Origin: Coenobita brevimanus
Lineage: Eukaryota > Arthropoda > Malacostraca > Decapoda > Coenobitidae
NCBI GenBank assembly: GCA_032717465.1
Contig: CM064664.1
Location: forward strand, 1,306,969-1,370,968
Reading direction: 5' to 3'
Length of the DNA stretch: 64,000 bases
Of the stretch, positions 55,047 to 64,000 are shown in pieces. The notes under the pieces were generated by a model. That model ran no database searches and was not told where the DNA came from. It saw only the letters and a list, made by a program, of their open reading frames with translations. The first letter of the stretch is position 1, and each line of letters begins with the position of its first letter. Made by a program: the position numbers and the translations under genes.

Positions 55047-56129
55047 TTTTTTTTATGTGACTGACTCTGGGCATAGGCTTCATAGCCTGCTTTCAAGGCC
55101 CAGTAGTGCTCCTGTCTACCGCACACCTCTACATGTCACAACTTTGGCGCTAACGCCCACCGTCAATACTGAATACATGCTAGGGCTGTCTCATACAGGA
55201 CTGGTGTGTTTGTATTAGTGGCGGTATTTTTACGACATGTCGGCGGGCCTTCTGGTAGCTCAGTAAAGTCTGATTTTATGACATTCAAATCCATAACCCG
55301 AGGTGTCCCGTTAACGTATAGGTACATCGCAATGTTTTGTCACAGCTAATCTCGTTGACGTACTGGTATGTCGCACAATCGCAAGTTTCATAATTTGCAC
55401 AATTTTAAGTTTTTGCTGTGATTTTTGGTACATATACAAGGGACACCTTACTTTACAAGATACTAGGCAGGGACAATGCCTTACCCTGCATGACCTCCCC
55501 CCCCACACGCCATTGTCTCAGCAATTCACCTGTTACCAGCGACCTGGCCAATAAAGACATTCAGGGCAAGAGTGATTCCCCAGTCGATGACAATGTGGAG
55601 GACAAAGTTTTAGCATTAGAGGAAGAAACAGTCAGAAATGATGATCAGGTAATGTCACCAAAAAAGGTCAGGTATGTTGATGTGTTAGTGAGTGAAACAA
55701 TGCTTATATTACCTATATTACTGTTTGAAAACCAATATACTCTCGTACTACATATAAATTAGCACCAAATAAATAAATAAAAATTGTTTATGAGTGGTGT
55801 GGAATAGTTACCCTCCTATAGAGCTCGTTTTCTTTGGAGCCAGCCTGATAGAAAACCCAGTAAGGTAAGAAGTACTCCTACCTATATCGAGTATTTTAAA
55901 CCTCAGGTGAGCGATTTCTCTACGAATTTTCGATGTTTCTCACCAAAAGCGGAGGTTTGAGCAAAAATTTTTTTTATTTCCAAAATTAGTCGGGATTGGG
56001 GGAGTCAGTGGTGGAGAATCCGTCGCGACGTGACGGGTTGAACTGTTCCCTGCCTCAGCGGGATTTGAACCCGGGTCCGTCAGGACTGCAGGCCAACTCT
56101 GTAGCGATTGAGCCACCGCCTCCCCAAAG
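55047..56129 (-). mobile_element. tRNA-derived SINE split by a pbM MITE
   Basis: On the minus strand the SINE starts GGCGGTGGCTCAATCGC (A box) near 56125 and has GGGTTCAAATCCCGC (B box) near 56065, then GGCAGGGAACAGTT. It is cut by the MITE at about 56041-55293. It continues ATGGATT...ACATGTCG..AATACCGCCACTAATAC, ACCAGTCCTGTATGAGACAG and ends in a (T/A)10 tail at 55047-55056. The order is the same as at 7673-8012. It sits inside the Jockey-like LINE. Confidence 0.82.
55293..56041 (+). mobile_element. pbM MITE inside a SINE, decayed ends
   Basis: Starts ATAACCCGAGGTGTCCCG and ends CGTGACGGGTTGA; the flanking TTAA copies have mutated (TTAT and TCAA on the SINE strand). Plus-strand short frame 55418-55762 with YKILGRDNALPCMTS, NSPVTSDLANKDIQGKSD and VLALEEETVRNDDQVM, one of the better preserved copies. 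Confidence 0.85.
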
Positions 56130-56369
56130 AGTTGTACTCTAAACATGGGCGAATAAAACCCGTGTATAAAGTCAACAACTGTGCAGGGGTAAAGAAGGCA
56201 CAGAGTCTGCTTAGCACACCTAATCTCTTAGAAGCAGATTTTTAAGAGATGCATTATGATCTTTCCAAGATAAATCCCGAGTGAATGAAACCCTAAGCAT
56301 GTTCAAGGATGATGCAGGATTGAGCTGGAAATTATTAAACATTAGTGGGTACTCCTGTGGAAGATTTTG

Positions 56370-57025
56370 AGGTTGGATGCCGAGGATATGGAGAATGTGA
56401 GTGCATTCAAGTACTTGGGTAGTGTGATGAGTAAGGATGGAACCTTGGGGGATGAAGTACGTGAAAGGGTACAACAGGGAAGGAAGGTTGCTGGTACGCT
56501 GAAAGCAGTGATGAGAAATAGGGAGGTGAGTATGGAAGTTAAGAAGTCACTGCATGATAGTGTTGTGACCCCTACCCTGACGTATGGAAGCAAGGCATGG
56601 ACCTTGCAAGAGGGGAACAAGTCAAGAGTGAGGGCAGTGGAAATGAGCTACTTTAGAGGAGCATGTGGAGTGACACAGAGGGACAGGTTGACGAAGGAAG
56701 AAGTGAAAGAATGTTGTGGGATGGATGTGGATGTGGTTGAGAAGATTAGGAGAAATACACTGAGGTGGTTTGGTCATGTGGAGAGAATGGAGAATGAAAG
56801 ACTGTCTAAGAGGGTGTATGTAGGTGAGGTGGAGGGAGGGAGAGGGAGGGAAAGACCGAGGATGAGGTGGAGGGATGGACTTGAGAGGTATATAAGGGAG
56901 GGGGAAGTGAGTTGGGGGAAGGGTAGTCAAATGGTGGGTGACAGACCGATTTGGAGGCGTTTTGTCTGTGGCCACCCTTTGCGGGATTGGGGCGTCGGGC
57001 AATAGATAGATAGATAGATAGATAT
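56370..57025 (+). mobile_element. LINE (family L-A), 3' fragment with (ATAG)n tail
   Basis: Plus strand, a single open frame of 212 codons (56367-57005): FKYLGSVMSKDGTLGDEVRE, GSKAWTLQEGNKSRVRAVEM, FRGACGVTQRDRLTKEEVKE, LRWFGHVERMENERLSKRVY, RGRERPRMRWRDGLERYIRE. It ends GGGCAATAGATAGATAGATA. Strong 5' truncation; lies in the Jockey-like LINE in the opposite direction. Confidence 0.92.
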
Positions 57026-59250
57026 TAGTAAATACTGAGTCTTTGATGCATTAAAATCAAGATTATTTTACCCCAGTCAGAGATACGAGCCAAGTCAGAC
57101 ATTAGGTGTGCCATAGCCTCATCCCTTGTTTGTTGAAGTACTGTAATTGCTGAGATGGACGTTGCGAGAACCGAATGGAAAGGTGAAGCGTGGAATCATA
57201 AGCATATGAGTGGATAGGGTTAGATGTACAGCTTAGAAGATCATTGATGAATATAAGGTAGAGAGTTGGTGATATAACAGAGCCCTGAGGAACACCACTG
57301 TTGATAGATCTAGGAGAAGAACGATGGCCTTCTACAACAGCGGTTATAGAACGACCAGAAAGGAAGCTAGAAATGAAGGCACATATAGAAGGATAGAAAC
57401 CTTAAGAGGGCAGTTTGGAAATTAAATATTTATGCCAGACTCGATCGAAAGCCTTTGAGATGTCAAGTGTAATGGCAAAGCTTTCGCCAAAGTCCCGAAA
57501 GGAGGATGACCAGGAGTCTGAAAGGTAGGTGAGAAGATCGCCAGTGGAGCGTCCATGACGGAACCAATACTGATGATCTCAAAGAAGATTGTGATAGGAA
57601 AGATGCTTTAAAATTTTTCTGTTAAGAATCAACTCAAAAATTTTTGAGACACAGGATGTTAAAGCAATGGGACGATTCTTCGAGAGTTGGGAACGGTCAC
57701 CTTTCTTTGGGACTGGCTGAATGAGAGAAAAACTTCCAGCAAGAAGGAAAGGTACAAGTTGAAAGACAAAGGCAAAAGAATTTACCTAGGCAGGGTGTAA
57801 ACACACAAGCACAGTTCTTGAGGACAACTTGAGGGACTCCATCAGGCCCATATGCCTTGTTAGTACTGAGGCCAGTGATGGCAGAAAATACATCAGCTGA
57901 AGAAATTTTAATGTCGGTCATGAGGAAGTCAGAGGGGGGAAGTAATGGAAGAATAGCAACGGAATCGTCTAAGGTGGAATTGGAGGAGAAAGTCTGAGCA
58001 AACAGAGCTGCTTTATCAGCAGAAGAAATAGCTACAGAGCCATCAGAGTAGAAAAGAGGAGGGAAGGATGATGAGGTAAAGTTGTTAGAAAGGTTTCTGG
58101 CATGATGCCAGAAGGAGCGGGAAGAATTTGAGTCGGAGAGTTGAGAGCATTTAGTACGGATGAAATTATTTTTAGCAGAGCAAAGAAAAGACTTAGCACG
58201 ATTCCATGCAGAAAAATTAAAATGATGTGATTCAGGGGTGGGTTGGCTCCAGCACCTTTTATAGGCCCTCTCTTTGTTGCAGACAGCATTAGAACAAGCG
58301 TGATTAAACCAAGGCTTTCTTGCATTAGTCAAAGGATACGGGAAAGGAATGTATGCTTCCATGCCTGAGAGAATAACCTTCGTAAAGCACAAGGCACACT
58401 CAGGTGGCTCCCGGCCATGGAAGCAATAATCATTCCAGGGAAAATCAAAGAAGTACTGCCTGAGAGCCTCCCAATCCGCAGCTCCAAAGTGCCACGAACG
58501 ATGTCTCTTTGGAAGGTCCACAGGCCATACCGGAGTGATAGGACAGGTTAAGGTAACAAGGTTATGATTGGAGGAGCCCATTGGATAGAAAAGATTAACA
58601 GTGTTAGCAGAAGGATTAGTTGTAAGGAAGAGGTCAAGAAAGTTGGAGCTCTCTCCAAGGCGGTCAGGGATATGGGTACAGTGCTGTACAAACCACTGTA
58701 GGTCATTTAGGATAGAAAAGATGAAGGCTTGTTCACCAGGTGGATCAGTGAAAGGAGAGGAGAGCCAAAGGTGGTGGTGAACATTGAAATCTCCTAGAAT
58801 TGAGATTTCAGAGAAGGAAGAAATGGATAGAATGTGTTCCATCGTAGAATTAAGATAGTTGAAGAGTTTTTGATAGTCAACAGAATTAGGAGATAAGTAA
58901 ACAGCGCAGCTATATTTAGTCAGTGAATGACAAGAGAGCCGAGGCCAGAGAGCAGAGAATTCAGAAGAATCAAGTTCAGGAACACGAGAGCAAGATGGGT
59001 TGTTCCGTACATATACGCAATGATAAGGAACAAGAGTGGTATCGATGGTGACTGAAGCTCTGTTTGTGGGGTTTCAGTAGATCTACACTTTTTGTAAACA
59101 GGTACTGTAGGACAGGTAGTGCTGGCAATTTATTTAAAATTTTGATTAGAAATTCTTTGTGAGGCACAAGAAGCCAAAAAGGGTTGTGTGAGCTGAGCCG
59201 AATTATTAGAAAAGATTAGAATGTTTAAGTGTTGAAGAAGGGTGGGTTTA

Positions 59251-59419
59251 GTACATAAGGTCAAGATTACTAAAATATTAGCAAAGGATTTAATCAATTT
59301 TATTATTTATGACAAAAAAACAAGGTAAGTATATGCAACTTTCGAATACATGGTGTCCTAAAAAAAAAAAAATAGAATTTTGGCATTACAGGTACATTGT
59401 TCATTACTGAATAACTTAC
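59251..59419. other. Intronic DNA between IR exon and LINE 5' end
   Basis: AT-rich with an A12 run (59361-59372). It contains the IR donor GTAAGTTA at 59419-59412. Confidence 0.5.
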
Positions 59420-59655
59420 CGTTTGTCAGATGCTGAGGATTCATCATTTAAAACCAAGGTGTTCATCATGGATAATGTCCAGTGGGAAATGAGCAGATCC
59501 CTGAGGTCTTTCCTGGGCAGGCGAGTGACCACTAGGAGCCTTGTCGACCACACCAGGAGGCGGCCATTGAGGGACAAATTGGCGAAGACAGTGAGGAAGG
59601 CTAGGTCGTCACTCACCACAACCACCATCACGCACCACGACACCTGCCGCAGCTG
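59420..59655 (-). CDS. Ionotropic receptor, N-terminal domain exon
   Basis: The acceptor is GTGACTTCAG and the donor CG/GTAAGT; 236 bp (78 codons plus two bases), entering in phase 0. It encodes QLRQVSWCVMVVVVSDDLAF, LTVFANLSLNGRLLVWSTRL, LVVTRLPRKDLRDLL and HWTLSMMNTLVLNDES. In crustacean divergent IRs this N-terminal region reads 'SWCvtvVVVSdDp.FLa.fae.slkGRLLvWsTRLLvvTrL...L..l.....SMMNt', a very close match. It is followed by a 27.3-kb intron packed with transposons. Confidence 0.92.
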
Positions 59656-59989
59656 CTGAAGTCACCATGGTACAACTTAGCTGTGTGACATACCTGCCTC
59701 AGCAGTAATGAGGTTGACCAACCCACCTCGGCAGTTCAGTGAGAGTGACCTACTCCTCTCTGCACTAATGTGAAAGTGACCTATACGCCTCACCAGTAAT
59801 GTAAGAGTAACCTACCCACCTCATCAGTAATGTGAGTTCATAAGCAGTAATGTGAGAGTGGCAAACCCACCTCAGTAGTAATGAGAGAATACCTGATTGC
59901 CTCAAGAGTAATGTGAGAGTGACCTACCCACCACAACAGAAGTGTTAGAGTGACTTTCCCACATGAGCAAATGAATGTAAGTGACCTAC
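59656..59989. other. Short IR intron with repeated GTGAGAGTGACCTACC words
   Basis: 334 bp. The phrases GTGAGAGTGACCTACCCACCTC, AGTAATGTGAGAGTGACC and close variants recur about seven times at 22-40 bp spacing, a small irregular tandem repeat. Confidence 0.7.
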
Positions 59990-60106
59990 CTGACGTGCCT
60001 GGCTGACTACCAAGGAGAGCTGTGCCTGCGTCATGTTAGTGTCCTCGCCGTCCACACCCACCTCGAACACACCCACACCCCGTGCCACTCCAACATCACC
60101 AATACT
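59990..60106 (-). CDS. Ionotropic receptor, N-terminal exon
   Basis: The acceptor is TTTTTATTAG and the donor CAG/GTAGGTCAC; 117 bp, exactly 39 codons in phase 0. It encodes SIGDVGVARGVGVFEVGVDG followed by EDTNMTQAQLSLVVSQARQ. The IR N-terminal pattern 'vgvFEv.vdg.d.n.t.a.lS.vv..AR.lRq.SWC' spans this exon and the next, and the junction ARQ/QLRQVSWC is continuous. Confidence 0.87.
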
Positions 60107-60219
60107 CTAATAAAAAGAAGTATATAATTGTCCAGAGTACATTAGTTTTCATGGAGTTAAGATGCCGGGGAGGAAAGTGCATTATTCCTTTAAAGTTTCT
60201 TATTAATTATCCATCTGTC

Positions 60220-61935
60220 AATAGCTAGACGTCACAATCCCGCAAGGGAAGGCAACAAACAAATTGGTTCCATGTTGCTCTGTTCCCGGCCATTCTGCTG
60301 ACATCCCCCAGCTCTAACCTCGTCGCTCATATACCTCTCCACTCCATCCCTCCATTTCATTCTTGGTCTTCCCCTCCCTCTTCCTCCCCCCCTCCACCTC
60401 ACTCACATACACTCTCCTCGTGAGGCTCTCGTTCCCCATCCTCTCCACGTGGTCAAACCACCTCAGTGTAGTTCTTCTAACGCTTTTTATCCCATCCACA
60501 TCCACACCACAATGCTCTCCACATGCTCCTCTCAAATAACTCATTTCTGCTGCTCTCACTCTTGACTTGTGCCCTTCCAACATGCTTCAAGCTTCACTTC
60601 CATGTGTTAGAGCTGGTATCACAGTCGTACCATGCAGAGGCTTTTTTTGTCTCCATGTTCACTTTTCTATTCCAAATCAGTGCTCTCTAAGAATCAGGGA
60701 CTTTCCTTCCCTGTTGTACCTTTTCATGGGCTTCATCCTCCAAATTTCCATCTTTACTCATCACACTACCCAAGTACTTTAATAATCTCACATTTTCCAT
60801 TTCCCCATCATTCAGCCTCACTGTGCATTCAGTGACTTCTTTTCTTTCGAAGATCACGACCTTACTCTTCCCTGCATTCACCTTTTGATTCCGTTTCTTA
60901 CACATTCTCCCAAACTCAGTCACCAAGCCTTGTAATTACCCTTCGTCGGCATTTAACAATACAGTATTATCTCTAGACAATAGAACACGAAGTTTCCAAA
61001 CGCTGCCATCTCTCATTAGAACCTCTCTAACATCCACTGCCCTACTTTGTATCTCTTTTATAACCCCATCCATATACAGATTGAACTACCATTGATACAT
61101 GATAAATCTTTGTTTCAATCCAACATTCAATCAGAAAAATATACTCAGTTCACCATTCACACGTACTGCAGCCTTAGCGCCCTCATACATACTCTTCACG
61201 GCATTCAGCAGCTTCTCAGTTGCTCCATATATTCTTAATGTTTTCCACATTCCTAGTCCATCCACTCAGCCATATGCCTTCTCCAGATCGATGGAGGTCA
61301 TATAAAACTTCTTTCCCTCTGTAGAAACTTTTCCACTGATGATGTTACGACCAATGTCTGAGCTACACAACCCCATCTCTTCCTAAAACCTCCCTGTTCT
61401 TCTTTAACTCATTCCTCTGTTATTTCCCTAACTCTGTCAATAAGAATTATTCCATATAATTTTCATGTTACACCTAGAAGAAAATGCCACTATGATTACC
61501 ACACACTTCGTTTTCCCATTTTCTTTTATACAGGGTAATAATTATTCCTGACTTCCAATCCTCCAGGACTCTGCCTTCCTACCACGCCAATCTTCCATAT
61601 CCACCTCACTAATATCTCTCCCCCATGCTTCAGCATTTCACCACACATTTCATCAGTTCCTGGGGTTTCCCCATTTTGACTATCTTCATTGCTTCCACCA
61701 TTTCCAACCTATTAATCACTTCGTCCCTTACCTCCCTCCTTGTCCCAGCTATTCCCCGGCCACCTATACTCAAACCAGTTTCATTCCCTATGTTTAACAA
61801 TTCCTTAAAGTGTTCTCTCAGTCTGTTCACTTTTTCTCCCTTCACCACTAGCAATCAGTCATTTTTATCTTCCACTCCCCTACTTTCTTCTTTATCACTT
61901 TGTCTCTCTTTACCTCCTTCCTAATCATCAGGGTA
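60220..61935 (-). mobile_element. LINE (family L-A), decayed, both ends partial
   Basis: Minus strand from about 61930: linker (LLVVKGEKVNRLREHFKELL), RT start (RLEVVEAMKIVKMGKPQELM), then with stops the equivalents of the LYKGKG, RGCVDQ and EKAYG(D)R blocks down to 61.0 kb, RKNQKVNAGKSKVVIFERKE, LLKYLGSVMSKDGNLEDE, and 60583-60314 with KSRVRAAEMSYLRGACGEHC and LRWFDHVERMGNESLTRRVY. It ends near 60220 without a clean (ATAG)n tail (CAATAGCTAGACG). It is older than the copies at 50.1 and 56.4 kb and lies in the intron between the first two recognised exons. Confidence 0.87.
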
Positions 61936-62126
61936 TTTATTACAGTACAGTAATGTTTTTGAGAAAAGAAAAAAAAAATTCTATGTATTATTGAGTACCA
62001 AAGAAAACTTTCATTGTTAAAATTCGGTTTTAGCTGTGAGACCATCGCATTGGTAATGAACTGAGATATCAAAGTATGGATCTCATCCAGTACTGGGGCC
62101 AAATTAAAGTCCATCTTTCCTGTTAC

Positions 62127-62251
62127 CTTTATTAAGGTGCTGTTTGCTACTAAGTTGTCCGTGAGCAGCATTGGAAAACAACTGCCTCGTAGCGAAGTTT
62201 CCATCACTGAACCAACCATCGGTACCGATTCCCACAGACGATCCCTAGAAT
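62127..62251 (-). CDS. Ionotropic receptor, first recognised N-terminal exon
   Basis: The acceptor is TTCATTACAG and the donor AAG/GTAACAG; 125 bp (2 + 41 codons). It encodes SRDRLWESVPMVGSVMETSL then RGSCFPMLLTDNLVANSTLIK. The content is typical of the start of IR N-terminal regions ('vv..vl.s.L..c....lltD') and the phases fit the exon at 60106-59990. No start codon or signal peptide belongs to this exon, so an upstream exon must exist; none was found in 62.3-64 kb. Confidence 0.75.
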
Positions 62252-62278
62252 CTGTAATGAAATAATGACTCTTTCTCT

Positions 62279-62284
62279 CCCTCT

Positions 62285-62362
<78 letters not shown>

Positions 62363-62386
62363 AAATAGTATATTTACACACATATA

Positions 62387-62468
<82 letters not shown>

Positions 62469-62520
62469 ATAGAGATAGATAAATAGATAGATAGACAGAT
62501 AGACAGATATAGATAGATAA
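62279..62520. repeat. Compound microsatellite (TC)n-(TA)n-(GA)n-(GATA)n
   Basis: (TC)n about 62279-62358, (TA)n 62391-62423, (GA)n 62424-62465, (GATA)n/(GACA)n 62466-62520. The TC and GA blocks are complementary to each other. It lies just upstream (in gene direction) of the first recognised IR exon. Confidence 0.95.
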
Positions 62521-62589
62521 ACACCTACATGATCAGGAACATCTTTATAAATTGGTGACGTTTCGACAACTTATTTGTCATTTTCAAAT

Positions 62590-63301
62590 CTAGGGAAAGA
62601 ATTTTTGACAGTCAGTAGAATTAGGGGATAAGTAAACAGCACAGATATATTTAGTCAGAGAATGACAGGAAAGCCGAAGCCAGAGTGTGGAGAATTCAGA
62701 AGAATCGAGTTCAGGAACACGAGAGCAAGATAAGTCGTTGCATATATATACACAACAACCACGTTTGGCTTTGAAATGAGTATAGAGAAAGTAGGAGGAT
62801 ACAAAAAAGGGTTTGCTGTCAGTTGCCTCAGACAGCTGAGTCTCAGTTAGAAAAAGAAGGTGAGGTTTCGAGGAGGAGAGGTGATGCTCAACAGAGCGAA
62901 AGTTAAAGGAAAGGAGGCGAATGTTGCAGAAATGAAGAAGTGAGTCAGACAGTGGTTCCAGGCAGCTCAAGATGTCACCGGGAGAGGGGCGGAAGGCGGG
63001 GACATTTATGCCCCCCCCCCCCCCGGGACTCCGAGGCTAAGTGTTGAGTAGCCATGATTTTTTTTTTTTTTTTTTTTTTCGGAAAAGGAAATGTAGTTTG
63101 TACTGTGCATGCAGTTTGGTGTAGATAGTTAGAGGAATTTGTATTGGAGACCATGCTGGCCTACTCTGTGTTACTGAGACACTGGAAAAGTTCAGCAAAG
63201 GGGGATGGTCAGGAACTAGTCCTGAGGGCTGATGAAACAAGAGCTCCAGCTCTCCCTGTCATCAGCTCTCCATCCACCTCGGGAGTACTGCTTTGCTCGA
63301 G
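62590..63301 (-). mobile_element. Jockey-like LINE 5' end (endonuclease start), left arm of a palindrome
   Basis: The minus-strand frame 62970-62590: HFCNIRLLSFNFRSVEHHLS, HLLFLTETQLSEATDS, YIAVYLSPNS-like end (YICAVYLSPNSTDCQKFF), the N-terminal half of the endonuclease with the catalytic Glu of TET. The 5' UTR continues to about 63301 with a C17 run (63010-63026) and T22 run (63058-63079). The reading stops at 62590, so only the 5' end is present. Confidence 0.82.
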
Positions 63302-63317
63302 TAGACTGTAGCACCAG

Positions 63318-63728
63318 TCGAGCAGGGTAGTACTTCCAAGGTGGGTGGAAAGCTAATGAATGGGAGAGCTGGAGCTCCCGTTTCATCAGTTCTCGGGACT
63401 GGTTCCTGACCATCCCTCTTTGCTGAACTTTCTCAGTGTTTCAGTAACACAGAGAGTAGGCTCTCCAGTACAAGGTTCTATAAGTGTCAACACCAAACTA
63501 CCTGCACAATACACACTACACTTTCTTTTCAAAATCGAAAAAAGGAAAATGGCGCACTTAACCATGCCTCAGAGTCCCCGGGGGGAACCACAAATGCACC
63601 CACCATTCCTCCCTCTCCCGGTGACGACTCTGCAAGCTGCTTGGAACCACTGTCTGACTCACTTCTTCATTTCTGCAACATGCCTCTAGCTTTCTCTCTT
63701 GAACACCTTTAAAGCTCACCTTCACATT
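63318..63728 (+). mobile_element. Jockey-like LINE 5' end, right arm of a palindrome
   Basis: This repeats the 5' UTR of the left arm in inverse orientation (GGAGAGCTGGAGCTC, CATCAG..CTGACCATCC, CTTTGCTGAACTTT, CAGTGTTTCAGTAACACAG, TGACTCACTTCTTCATTTCT). It ends in the first codons of the endonuclease region at about 63728, cut by the MITE at 63729. Confidence 0.8.
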
Positions 63729-64000
63729 TTAACCCGTCACGTCCCGAGGTTTTCCGCACCTATGACATCCCTCAGTCCCGAGCCTTTTTGGAAAAATTTT
63801 TTTTTTGCTAAAACTTCCGCTTAAATCGAGAAACGAAGGAAAATCACAAAGAAAGTGGTTCCCGCGGTCTAGAAGTGGTCCGTACAGGTGAGGTCCCCCG
63901 AGCCAGGTGTGCTGTTCTGTAATGGGCAAGATATGCACTTACGTTTTCTATGGTAAGGAATAATGGGAGAAACAACACACAACACCTCTATATTTATTGA
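63729..64000 (+). mobile_element. pbM-related MITE, left end, runs off the window
   Basis: TTAA at 63729-63732, then CCCGTCACGTCCCGAGG, TTTTTTTGCTAAAACTTCCGC (counterpart of GCTCAAACCTCCGC in the other copies), GAGAAACGAAGGAAAATCAC. A more diverged subfamily; the right end lies beyond 64000. Confidence 0.65.

Larger units (their letters stand above)
54600..59250 (-). mobile_element. Jockey-like LINE interrupted by a SINE, a MITE and another LINE
   Basis: From about 59250 on the minus strand: endonuclease end (SEFSALWPRLSCHSLTKYSC, then ISILGDFNVHHHLW), linker and RT start in the 381-codon frame 58842-57697 (PKRHRSWHFGAADWEALRQY, KPWFNHACSNAVCNKERAYK, NKAYGPDGVPQVVLKNCACV, TFPSCWKF), then decayed RT at 57700-57030 ending near LVSDLARISDWGK. 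A 650-bp LINE sits at 56370-57025. The LINE resumes at 56369-56135 (QEYPLMFNNFQLNPASSLN, FTRDLSWKD). A SINE plus MITE occupies 55047-56129; then 55046-54650 carries the C-terminus (LLNRVESKAFHLISSPLTGS, FYRYFNGHCSSELS, SNARVNHYSQSF), and the 3' UTR ends near 54600. Confidence 0.88.

Noticed and set aside
56050..56125. A tRNA gene (A and B boxes, GGTTCAAATCC)
   Set aside because: The acceptor stem does not pair, the same head is attached to a common body at 7673-8012, and the copy is inside a LINE; it is a SINE head.

Overview
This is a eukaryotic, arthropod-type window, most likely from a decapod crustacean (inference). The grounds are a split chemosensory ionotropic-receptor (IR) gene, very large introns, dense di-, tri- and tetranucleotide repeats, and a mix of Jockey-like, RTE-like, Ty3/Gypsy and piggyBac elements.

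The only host gene I can support is one divergent IR on the minus strand. Nine exons are recognised, in transcript order: 62251-62127, 60106-59990, 59655-59420, 32145-32017, 31423-31252, 15124-15048, 12972-12813, 11404-11139 and 4863-4677. Every exon has AG/GT borders. All junctions I could check keep phase; the one join I cannot test is 11139 to 4863, where at least one exon was not located. Both the 5' end and the last membrane helix are missing. The window is therefore essentially the interior of one gene more than 57 kb long, with introns of 27.3 kb (59420 to 32145) and 16.1 kb (31252 to 15124).

The introns are built from nested transposons. (1) 16318-30819 is a single Ty3/Gypsy element on the minus strand. 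It carries a 7.0-kb piggyBac insertion in its 3' LTR, two piggyBac-type MITEs one inside the other in its 3' non-coding part, a 1.57-kb terminal-inverted-repeat element in its 5' LTR, and a large deletion between gag and RNase H. The 7.0-kb piggyBac itself received a LINE, and then a 1.8-kb inversion flipped the piggyBac left end together with the LINE endonuclease half. (2) 44639-53126 is a non-coding LTR retrotransposon (about 710-bp LTRs, CTTG target duplication, tRNA-Leu-like primer site) inserted in a Jockey-like LINE and itself carrying two LINEs and a MITE. (3) 54600-59250 is a Jockey-like LINE broken by a SINE, by a MITE inside that SINE, and by a second LINE. (4) At 62.9-63.7 kb two Jockey-like 5' ends face each other as a near-continuous palindrome.

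The rest is LINE fragments (1-1897, about 2805-4250, 8270-10255, 36300-39410, 39950-44083, 60220-61935), a second, decayed piggyBac transposase (about 35040-35810), a SINE (7673-8012), a cluster of degenerate repeats of about 150 bp, microsatellites, a 27-bp minisatellite, and stretches where I see nothing identifiable. No rRNA gene, functional tRNA gene or CRISPR array was seen.
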